Under the pieces are notes generated by a model. The model was not told where the DNA came from and searched no databases. It was given only the letters and a program-made list of their open reading frames with translations. Positions 5,687-11,566 of a DNA stretch of 11,566 nucleotides are shown here, piece by piece. The stretch spans positions 1 to 11,566 of the forward strand of contig USAT01000059.1 of NCBI GenBank assembly GCA_900552725.1. The letters are read 5' to 3'. A program made the translations under genes and the position numbers. Position 1 is the first letter of the stretch; each line of letters opens with the position of its first letter. The DNA comes from an uncultured Eubacteriales bacterium (GTDB lineage Bacteria > Bacillota > Clostridia > Oscillospirales > Oscillospiraceae).

Positions 5687-7892
5687 GGCTCATTGCCTCC
5701 TCCCGCAGTCTCCGCCGCAGGCCGCTGTAACGGCGCTGCTGCTTGTCGTTGGCCGCCATCTGGCCGGGGGCCACATCGTCGCCCACCAGCACCAGCAGCT
5801 CACGGGCGCGGGTGATGGCGGTGTACAATACGCCCCGCACCATCAGCGCCGGGGCCACCGCCGCCGACACCAGCACCACGCAGCGGTATTCGCTGCCCTG
5901 GGCCTTATGTACCGTCATGGCGTAGGCCATGTCCAGTTGGTTCAGCAGGTCGGCGGTGTATACGCAGGTGCGGTCGTCAAATTGAATGGTGATCAGTTCG
6001 CCGGAGGGGTCGATCTCCCGGATCACCCCCACGTCGCCGTTGAAGATCCCGGCCCCCATGGAGCCGTCGTCCTTCTCCCATACCACGTCGTAGTTGTTGC
6101 GGGTCTGCATGACCCGGTCGCCCTCCCGGAACACCATGTCGCCCCAGGGCTTCTGGTGCTTTCCGGCGGCGGGCGGGTTCAGCGCCGCCTGCAGGGCCCG
6201 GTTCAGGTTCACCGTGCCGCACACGCCCTTCCGGGTGGGGGACAGCACCTGGATCTGATCCGCCGGGATACCCATGTTGTCCGGCAGCCGCTGCTGGCAC
6301 AGCTCCACCACCGTCTGTACCAGCCGGTCGGGGGCGCGGCGGCACAGGAAGAAAAAGTCGTTCTGGGTGTTTTTCAGCTCCGGCGGACGGCCAGTGTTCA
6401 CCGCGTGGGCGTTGCGGATAATGGCGCTCTTCTCCGCCTGGCGGAAGATCTCCGTCAGGGACACGGCGGGTACCACGCCGCTGCGCAGCAGATCGCCCAG
6501 CACGTTGCCCGCGCCCACGGAGGGGAGCTGATCCGGGTCGCCCACCATCACCAGGCGGCAGCCGGGCCGCATGGAGCGCAGCAGCGACGCCATCAGCTCC
6601 AGATCCACCATGCTCATCTCGTCCACAATGACGGCGTCGGCCTCCAGCGGCTCCTTCTCGTTCTTGCGGAAGGTCACCTCGCCGGTCAGCTCGTTCCAGC
6701 TCATGCCCAGGCAGCGGTGGATGGTCTGTGCCTCCTTGCCGCAGAGCTGGCTCATCCGCTGGGCGGCGCGGCCCGTGGGCGCCAGCAGCACGGTATCCAG
6801 GCCCATCCGCTCGAACAGCGTCACGATGCCCCGCACGGAGGTGGTCTTGCCGGTGCCGGGGCCGCCGGTCAGCAGCAGCACACCCCGCTCCGCCGCCAGC
6901 GCCACGGCGCGGCGCTGCTCCGGGGCATAGGCGATGCCCTGCCGCTTTTCGATGTCGTCGATGATCCGGTCCACGTTCCGGCCGCAGTCCCAGTCGTCGC
7001 CGCAGGCGGCGGCCAGCCGTTTGGCCACATAGGCCTCCGCCTCGTACATCCGCCGCAGATAGCAGCCCTCCACGTTGGCGATGGGCCTGCACACCACGGC
7101 GAAGCGATCGCACAGATCGTCCAGCGCCTTTTCCGCCGTCTCCTCCGTGACGCCGATCAGCTCCATGGTGGCGGCGATCAGCTTGGGCCGGGGCAGGAAC
7201 ACATGGCCGTTGGACAGGTTGTGGTTCAGCTCGTACAGCACCGCCGCCTCGGCCCGGCAGGGGGCGTCCCCGTCAAAGCCCATGGACAGGGCGATCTCGT
7301 CGGCGGCGGCGAAGTCCACGCCGCACCGCTCGTCGGTGAGGAGATAGGGGTTGTCCTTCAATTTTTCCAGCGTCTCGTCGCCATAGGCGCGCAGAAGGCT
7401 CATGGCCAGCGTCACCGGCAGGTCATAGCGGCTGAGGAATTCCATCACCCGCCGCAGGCCCGTCAGGCTGCGGAAGGCGGCGGAGATCTCCATGGCCTTC
7501 TTGGATGTGATGCCCTTCAGGGTGGACAGCTTCTCCGGCTCCTCCTCGATGATGCGCAGGGTGTCGGCGCCGAAGCGATCCACCAGCCGGGCGGCGGTGG
7601 CGGGCCCCACGCCCTTCAGCACGCCGGAGGAGAGGTAGCACACGATGCCGTCCTCATCCTGGGGCATGCGGCGCTCCACCAGCTCGGCGGTCATCTGCAC
7701 GCCGTAGGTGGGGTGGTTGACCCACACGCCGGTGACGGTCATGCTCTCGCCGGCGGCGGCAAAGGGGATGCAGCCCACCACCGTTACCACCTCGCCCTGG
7801 TCGGTCAGCAGGCTCAGCACCGTATAGCCGTTTTCCTCGTTCTGGAACACCACGTTTTCCACAGTGCCCTCAATGGTACTGCGTTCCCCCAT
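5673..7892 (-). CDS. recD2: RecD2-type ATP-dependent 5'-3' DNA helicase
   Basis: A superfamily 1B helicase of the RecD2 class, found in bacteria without RecBC and linked to repair and replication-fork upkeep. The 739-aa chain has an N-terminal OB-like segment (about 1-75: EGTVENVVFQNEENGYTVL), helix-hairpin-helix repeats (about 85-155: LKGVGPATAARLV, LKGITSKKA), and then the helicase core. The core shows Walker A GGPGTGKTT with Lys349, Walker B VDEMSM with Asp424/Glu425, motif III GDPDQLPSVGAG (about 450-461) and MTVHKAQGSE (Lys663) in the C-terminal UvrD-like domain. The long N-terminal extension separates it from RecD of RecBCD. The start at 7892 has GGGGGGAGA 3 nt upstream, and the protein begins where the family does. 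It overlaps the upstream small gene by 23 nt and comF by 14 nt. Confidence 0.95.
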   Translation of the reverse strand: MGERSTIEGTVENVVFQNEENGYTVLSLLTDQGEVVTVVGCIPFAAAGESMTVTGVWVNHPTYGVQMTAELVERRMPQDEDGIVCYLSSGVLKGVGPATAARLVDRFGADTLRIIEEEPEKLSTLKGITSKKAMEISAAFRSLTGLRRVMEFLSRYDLPVTLAMSLLRAYGDETLEKLKDNPYLLTDERCGVDFAAADEIALSMGFDGDAPCRAEAAVLYELNHNLSNGHVFLPRPKLIAATMELIGVTEETAEKALDDLCDRFAVVCRPIANVEGCYLRRMYEAEAYVAKRLAAACGDDWDCGRNVDRIIDDIEKRQGIAYAPEQRRAVALAAERGVLLLTGGPGTGKTTSVRGIVTLFERMGLDTVLLAPTGRAAQRMSQLCGKEAQTIHRCLGMSWNELTGEVTFRKNEKEPLEADAVIVDEMSMVDLELMASLLRSMRPGCRLVMVGDPDQLPSVGAGNVLGDLLRSGVVPAVSLTEIFRQAEKSAIIRNAHAVNTGRPPELKNTQNDFFFLCRRAPDRLVQTVVELCQQRLPDNMGIPADQIQVLSPTRKGVCGTVNLNRALQAALNPPAAGKHQKPWGDMVFREGDRVMQTRNNYDVVWEKDDGSMGAGIFNGDVGVIREIDPSGELITIQFDDRTCVYTADLLNQLDMAYAMTVHKAQGSEYRCVVLVSAAVAPALMVRGVLYTAITRARELLVLVGDDVAPGQMAANDKQQRRYSGLRRRLREEAMSHGLQ

Positions 7893-8178
7893 GGGTCTCC
7901 CCCCGTTTCTTCAGTGTAATGTTGGGATCGCGGGATGCGGCGTATGCCGCCCGCTCCGTCCCCAGGTCAGAAAGTCCCTCGTCCAGCAGGACGACGGTCA
8001 GGCCCTCCAGCCGCCGCAAAAGCGGCTCAAGGCCCTCCGCGTCGCCGGATAAGGGCACCAGAATGGGTACATTAACGGCCCTTTGGGGGTACATAAACCA
8101 GTCGAAAAGCACCCATAAAACCGCCGCGATGCCGATGGCCTCCAGAAACGCGGCCACACCCTCCCAGAAAAGCGCCAT
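7870..8178 (-). CDS. small single-pass membrane protein, function unknown
   Basis: I do not recognise this 102-aa protein. Residues 8-29 form one hydrophobic segment (AFLEAIGIAAVLWVLFDWF) with a lone Glu13, ending at YPQR. The positive Arg33 and the rest of the chain suggest a soluble domain of about 70 residues after the membrane anchor. That part contains VPILVPLSG, a basic/acidic amphipathic stretch (LEPLLRRLEG), VVLLDEGLSD and a Lys/Arg-rich tail. The gene is supported by GGAGGGG (8184-8190) just before the ATG, by its position 51 nt after uvrA, and by its 23-nt overlap with recD2. There are no Cys residues or catalytic motifs. It might tether a partner to the membrane or be a regulatory subunit; that is a guess. 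Confidence 0.75.
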   Translation of the reverse strand: MALFWEGVAAFLEAIGIAAVLWVLFDWFMYPQRAVNVPILVPLSGDAEGLEPLLRRLEGLTVVLLDEGLSDLGTERAAYAASRDPNITLKKRGETHGGTQYH

Positions 8179-8229
8179 GCCGTCCCCTCCCCACGCTATC
8201 CTATGCAGGGAAGGGGACAGATGTGTGCT

Positions 8230-11058
8230 TTACCGTTCCAGCATCTTTTTCAGATATTGTCCCGTGTAGGACGCCGGTACCGCCGCCACCTGCTCCGGCG
8301 TGCCGGTGGCCACCACCGTGCCGCCGCCGACGCCGCCCTCCGGGCCCAGGTCGATGAGATAGTCGGCGCATTTGATCACGTCCAGGTTGTGCTCGATCAC
8401 CAGCACGGTGTTGCCCGCCTCCACCAGCCGCTGCAGGACCGCCAGCAGCTTCTTCACGTCGTCGGCGTGCAAGCCCGTGGTAGGCTCGTCCAGAATATAG
8501 ATGGTGCGGCCGGTGGAGCGCTTGGAAAGCTCCGTGGCCAGCTTGACGCGCTGGGCCTCGCCGCCGGACAGTGTGGTGGAGGACTGGCCCAGCTTCACAT
8601 AGCCCAGGCCCACGTCCTGCAGGGTCTGCAGCCGAGCGGCGATCTTGGGCAGGGCGGAGAAGAAGGGTAGCGCCTCGTCCACCGTCATCTCCAGCACCTC
8701 GGCAATGGACTTGCCCTTATAGCGCACCTCCAGGGTCTCCCGGTTGTAGCGCTTGCCGTGGCACACCTCGCAGGGGACGTACACGTCCGCCAGGAAGTGC
8801 ATCTCGATTTTCAGCACGCCGTCGCCGCAGCAGGCCTCGCACCGGCCGCCCTTGGTGTTGAAGGAGAAGCGGCCGGGGCCGTAGCCCCTTGCCTTCGCGT
8901 CGGGCAGGGAGGCGAACAGGTCGCGGATATCGTTGAAAAGATTGGTATAGGTGGCGGGATTGGAGCGGGGCGTCCGTCCGATGGGACTCTGGTCGATGTT
9001 GATGACCTTGTCCAGATGCTCCTCGCCCTCGATGGCGTCGTGCCGGCCGGGGTGGACCTTCATGCGGTTCAGGTCGGCCCCCAGCCGCTTGAAGATGATC
9101 TCGTTGACCAGTGAGCTCTTGCCGCTGCCGGATACGCCGGTGACGCAGGTCAGCGTGCCCAGGGGCACCGACACGTCGATGTTTTTCAGGTTGTTCTCCC
9201 GTGCGCCCCGCACCGTCAGCCATTTGCCGTTTCCGACGCGGCGGCACGCCGGTACCTCGATGCGCTTTTTGCCGCTGAGGTACTGGCCCGTCAGGCTGTT
9301 GGGATCGGCCATCACCTGCTGCGGCGTTCCGGCGGACACCACCTGTCCGCCCAGGGCGCCGGCGCCGGGGCCGATGTCGATAAGCCAGTCGGCGGCGCGC
9401 ATGGTGTCCTCGTCATGCTCCACCACGATCAGGGTGTTGCCCAGATCCCGGAGATGGCGCAGGGTATCCAGCAGCTTGTCGTTGTCCCTCTGGTGCAGGC
9501 CGATGGAGGGCTCGTCCAGAATATACAGCACGCCCATCAAGCTGCTGCCGATCTGGGTGGCCAGCCGGATACGCTGGCTCTCACCGCCGGACAGGGTGCC
9601 GGAGGAGCGGCTGAGGGTCAGATAGCTGAGGCCCACCGACTGCAAAAACCGCAGCCGGGAACCGATCTCTTTCAGGATCTGCGCGGCGATCATCTGCTGA
9701 TTGCCCGTCAGGGTCAGTCCGTCGAAAAACGCGATCTCGTCGTCCACCGGCATGGCAGTGGCATCGTGGATGGACAGGCCGCCCACGGTGACGGCCAGGG
9801 CTTCCGGCCGCAGACGCCTGCCCTGGCAGGTGGGGCAGGGGCAGGCCGCCATGAAGGATTCAATCTCCTTTTTGCTGGCGTCGGACTGGGTTTCTATATA
9901 CCGCCGCTCCAGATTGTTGGCGATGCCCTCAAAGGCCTGGTGCAGCGTGCCCTTGCCCCGGGGCTGGTCGTATTCCAGCGTCAGCTTCTCGCCCTTAGTG
10001 CCGTAGAGAATGATGTCCTTCACCTCATTGGACAGCTGGGCGTAAGGAGTGCGAAGGGAGAAGTTATACCGCTTGCTGAGGGCGTCGAAGTACATGCGGG
10101 AGATGCCGTCGGAGCGGATGGAGTTCCACCCGGTGGCCACCACCGCGCCGTCCAGGATAGACTTGCTCTCGTCGGGGATCACCAGGGTGGGATCCACCTT
10201 CAGCTGCATGCCCAGACCCGTGCAGGTGGGGCATGCGCCGAAGGGGCTGTTGAAGGAGAACAGGCGGGGCGCTAGTTCCTCAATGGACACGCCGCAGTCC
10301 TCGCAGGCGTAGTTCTGGGAGAAGGACAAGTCCTGTCCCTCCTTCAGCAGGTTCACCGTCACAAGGCCGCCGGTCAGGTTAGAGGCGGTCTCTACGCTGT
10401 CGGTCAGACGGGTGGTGATATCGGCGCGGACGATCAGACGATCCACCACGATATCGATCTGATGCTTGAAGGTCTTGGAGAGCTTGATGTCCTCGTCCAG
10501 CTCGTGCATCTCTCCGTCGATACGGGCGCGGACGTAGCCGCTGCGGCGGGCGTCCTCCAGCACCTTGGTATGCTCGCCCTTGCGGCCCCGCACCACCGGG
10601 GCCATCACCTGGATGCGGGTGCCCTCCGGCAGGGCCATGATCTGGTCGATGATCTGGTCGATGGTCTGCTGGCGAATTTCTTTTCCGCACTTGGGGCAGT
10701 GGGGCACGCCCACCCGCGCCCACAGAAGGCGCATATAGTCATAGATCTCCGTCACCGTGCCCACGGTGGAGCGGGGATTCTTGCTGGTGGTCTTCTGGTC
10801 AATGGAGATGGCGGGGGACAGGCCGTCGATATAGTCCACGTCGGGCTTGTCCATCTGGCCCAGGAACATCCGGGCGTAGGAGCTGAGGCTCTCCACATAC
10901 CGGCGCTGACCCTCGGCGTAAATGGTGTCAAAGGCCAGGGAGCTTTTGCCGCTGCCGGACAGGCCCGTCAGCACCACCAGCTTGTCGCGGGGGATGGTCA
11001 CGTCGATGTTTTTCAGGTTATTCTCCCGCGCGCCTTTGATGAAAATTTCCTTTTGCAT
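8230..11058 (-). CDS. uvrA: excinuclease ABC subunit A (UvrA)
   Basis: The damage-sensing ATPase of nucleotide excision repair; it dimerises, scans DNA with UvrB and loads UvrB at bulky lesions. The 942 aa are standard (about 940). Two ABC-type ATPase modules are complete: Walker A GLSGSGKSS (Lys38) and GVSGSGKSS (Lys647), signatures LSGGESQRIRLA (from residue 489) and LSGGEAQRVKLA (from 830), each followed by ILDEP with the catalytic Glu. Zinc-binding cysteine pairs are present: CPKC in the UvrB-binding domain, CEDC/CPTC and CPTC in the insertion domain, and CEAC...CEVC in the second module. The start at 11058 has GAGGAA 4 nt upstream. It heads the uvrA-orf102-recD2-comF unit from the promoter at 11094-11122. 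No uvrB or uvrC lies nearby. Confidence 0.98.
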   Translation of the reverse strand: MQKEIFIKGARENNLKNIDVTIPRDKLVVLTGLSGSGKSSLAFDTIYAEGQRRYVESLSSYARMFLGQMDKPDVDYIDGLSPAISIDQKTTSKNPRSTVGTVTEIYDYMRLLWARVGVPHCPKCGKEIRQQTIDQIIDQIMALPEGTRIQVMAPVVRGRKGEHTKVLEDARRSGYVRARIDGEMHELDEDIKLSKTFKHQIDIVVDRLIVRADITTRLTDSVETASNLTGGLVTVNLLKEGQDLSFSQNYACEDCGVSIEELAPRLFSFNSPFGACPTCTGLGMQLKVDPTLVIPDESKSILDGAVVATGWNSIRSDGISRMYFDALSKRYNFSLRTPYAQLSNEVKDIILYGTKGEKLTLEYDQPRGKGTLHQAFEGIANNLERRYIETQSDASKKEIESFMAACPCPTCQGRRLRPEALAVTVGGLSIHDATAMPVDDEIAFFDGLTLTGNQQMIAAQILKEIGSRLRFLQSVGLSYLTLSRSSGTLSGGESQRIRLATQIGSSLMGVLYILDEPSIGLHQRDNDKLLDTLRHLRDLGNTLIVVEHDEDTMRAADWLIDIGPGAGALGGQVVSAGTPQQVMADPNSLTGQYLSGKKRIEVPACRRVGNGKWLTVRGARENNLKNIDVSVPLGTLTCVTGVSGSGKSSLVNEIIFKRLGADLNRMKVHPGRHDAIEGEEHLDKVINIDQSPIGRTPRSNPATYTNLFNDIRDLFASLPDAKARGYGPGRFSFNTKGGRCEACCGDGVLKIEMHFLADVYVPCEVCHGKRYNRETLEVRYKGKSIAEVLEMTVDEALPFFSALPKIAARLQTLQDVGLGYVKLGQSSTTLSGGEAQRVKLATELSKRSTGRTIYILDEPTTGLHADDVKKLLAVLQRLVEAGNTVLVIEHNLDVIKCADYLIDLGPEGGVGGGTVVATGTPEQVAAVPASYTGQYLKKMLER

Positions 11059-11093
11059 GGTATTCCTCGATTCTGCGTGATTTGGTGCAGATA

Positions 11094-11122
11094 AGTGTAG
11101 TAAATTGAATTTTTAATGTCAA
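11094..11122 (-). promoter_or_regulatory. sigma-A promoter of the uvrA operon
   Basis: Minus-strand TTGACA (11117-11122), a perfect -35 box, and TACACT (11094-11099) are 17 bp apart; the start site should be near 11087 with a ~29-nt leader. No Firmicute LexA box (GAAC-N4-GTTC) overlaps it. Confidence 0.87.
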
Positions 11123-11138
11123 TAGGGGATTGAAATGT

Positions 11139-11243
11139 TTCGTTCTGCGGAACGAAGGTTTTTTCGCGCTTGCGAGCGCGAGGTACTTTTGGCCGCTGTC
11201 CCAAAAGTACCCAAAAACGCTGCTTGAAACCGCAGGTTTCAAG
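11139..11243. repeat. array of four tandem hairpins upstream of uvrA
   Basis: Hairpin 1: TTCGTTC/GAACGAA, loop TGCG (11139-11156). Hairpin 2: TCGCGCT/AGCGCGA, loop TGCG (11164-11181). Hairpin 3: GGTACTTTTGG/CCAAAAGTACC, 8-nt loop (11182-11211). Hairpin 4: CTTGAAACC/GGTTTCAAG, loop GCA (11223-11243). All are perfect. As plus-strand RNA, hairpins 1 and 2 have UGCG loops of the UNCG class, and hairpin 1 is followed by GGTTTTTT, so it could act as a weak plus-strand terminator. The array resembles the one at 3314-3455. Confidence 0.8.
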
Positions 11244-11309
11244 ACTTCCTGCACGCTGTTTTGCGGTGTAAATTTGTGACCCTTTGCCGCGCGGTCACGG
11301 AGAATGGCT

Positions 11310-11441
11310 GTTATCGCTGCGTATGGCGAATCGACTTTCGTCTTGCGCCGCTGCCGCTCATGCTCCTAACGGTAGAACCCAAAGCGTTGTTCGGCGTAGG
11401 TATCAGCGGCAGCGGCGCCGAAGCAGAGACGATTCGATAAC
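11310..11441. repeat. long imperfect inverted repeat
   Basis: Nested inverted segments share one centre. GTTATCG (11310-11316) matches CGATAAC (11435-11441), CGAATCG (11327-11333) matches CGATTCG (11430-11436, sharing two bases with the former), and a perfect 14-nt pair joins 11345-11358 (GCGCCGCTGCCGCT) with 11405-11418. The 46-nt loop can pair further (CCTA with TAGG, GAAC with GTTC). It could be a structured RNA, a cruciform or a decayed mobile-element end; none can be chosen from sequence. Confidence 0.65.
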
Positions 11442-11518
11442 GAAACGAAAAAGAAAATCTCACGCAAACGCGCGGTACACATTCGCAATTTTGTACAGCG
11501 TATAGCGCGCAAGGAAGT

Positions 11519-11566
11519 GAAGAAACCATTGGTTTCTTCCGGCTCTTTTGCCCACTTTTCCAGCTG
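11519..11566. repeat. hairpin and probable half-hairpin at the right edge
   Basis: GAAGAAACC pairs with GGTTTCTTC around loop ATT (11519-11539). The last bases, GCCCACTTTTCCAGCTG, resemble the left arm and loop of the GGTACTTTTGG hairpin at 11182, so a second hairpin may be cut by the window edge. That continuation is inference. Confidence 0.55.

Larger units (their letters stand above)
11123..11566. other. gene-free, palindrome-rich right end of the window
   Basis: These 444 bp hold no supported gene. Two overlapping frames of about 72 codons, one on each strand (11284-11505 plus, 11311-11529 minus), cross an inverted repeat. They are Arg/Ser/Ala-rich, lack ribosome sites and match nothing I know. 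What can be supported is structure: four hairpins at 11139-11243, an imperfect inverted repeat at 11310-11441 and a hairpin at 11519-11539. Confidence 0.75.

Noticed and set aside
11139..11156. GTTC-N4-GAAC palindrome as a LexA (SOS) box for uvrA.
   Set aside because: The half-sites are in reverse order compared with the Firmicute box GAAC-N4-GTTC, and the site lies upstream of the -35 region as part of a hairpin array.
11345..11418. Integron attC-like site suggested by the long imperfect palindrome.
   Set aside because: The required core sites (GTTRRRY and RYYYAAC) are not at the arm ends, and there is no integrase or cassette gene.
11284..11529. Two overlapping ~72-codon frames on opposite strands.
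   Set aside because: They cross an inverted repeat, are low in complexity (Arg/Ser/Ala-rich) and have no ribosome sites or promoters that I can support.

Overview
The window looks like chromosomal DNA from a GC-rich, low-AT Clostridia-type Firmicute. The Oscillospiraceae (Flavonifractor/Oscillibacter-like gut bacteria) are the best guess. The reasons are strong Shine-Dalgarno sites, textbook sigma-A promoters (TTGAC[A/G], 17 bp, TAnnnT), a stand-alone mreB, a RecD2-type helicase without RecBC, and GC-rich third codon positions that create very long antisense shadow ORFs. This placement rests on family knowledge and style, not on a database search.

All seven supported genes lie on the minus strand, so transcription runs from right to left. 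Reading that way: a gene-poor stretch rich in palindromes (11123-11566); a consensus promoter (11094-11122) driving uvrA (8230-11058); a small membrane-anchored protein of unknown function (7870-8178); recD2 (5673-7892); and comF (5021-5686). The last three overlap end to start, and the first follows uvrA by 51 nt. These four genes therefore look like one DNA-repair / DNA-processing operon. Next comes a 500-bp gap holding five REP-like hairpins with GTAG feet. It is followed by mreB with its own promoter (3462-4493), a 3' region packed with interlocking palindromes and closed by an intrinsic terminator (3217-3250), a class I/II PLP aminotransferase with its own promoter and terminator (1927-3117), and finally pyrG (25-1614) with its own promoter and a structured 5' leader.

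The genes are mostly housekeeping: CTP synthesis, amino-acid transamination, cell shape, nucleotide excision repair, helicase function and a ComF-type phosphoribosyltransferase. I see no phage, CRISPR, toxin-antitoxin, tRNA or rRNA. The parts that deserve a second look are non-coding: (1) the pyrG leader, where the likely transcript start reads AUUUUUG and is followed by a two-tier GC hairpin; (2) the REP-like cluster at 4711-4947, whose hairpin stems differ in sequence but keep pairing; (3) two separated palindrome arrays (3314-3455 and 11139-11566) that share a GAAAYC-N3-GRTTTC hairpin; (4) a 132-bp imperfect inverted repeat at 11310-11441. No clearly new protein system is visible; the 102-residue protein between uvrA and recD2 is the only unrecognised gene.
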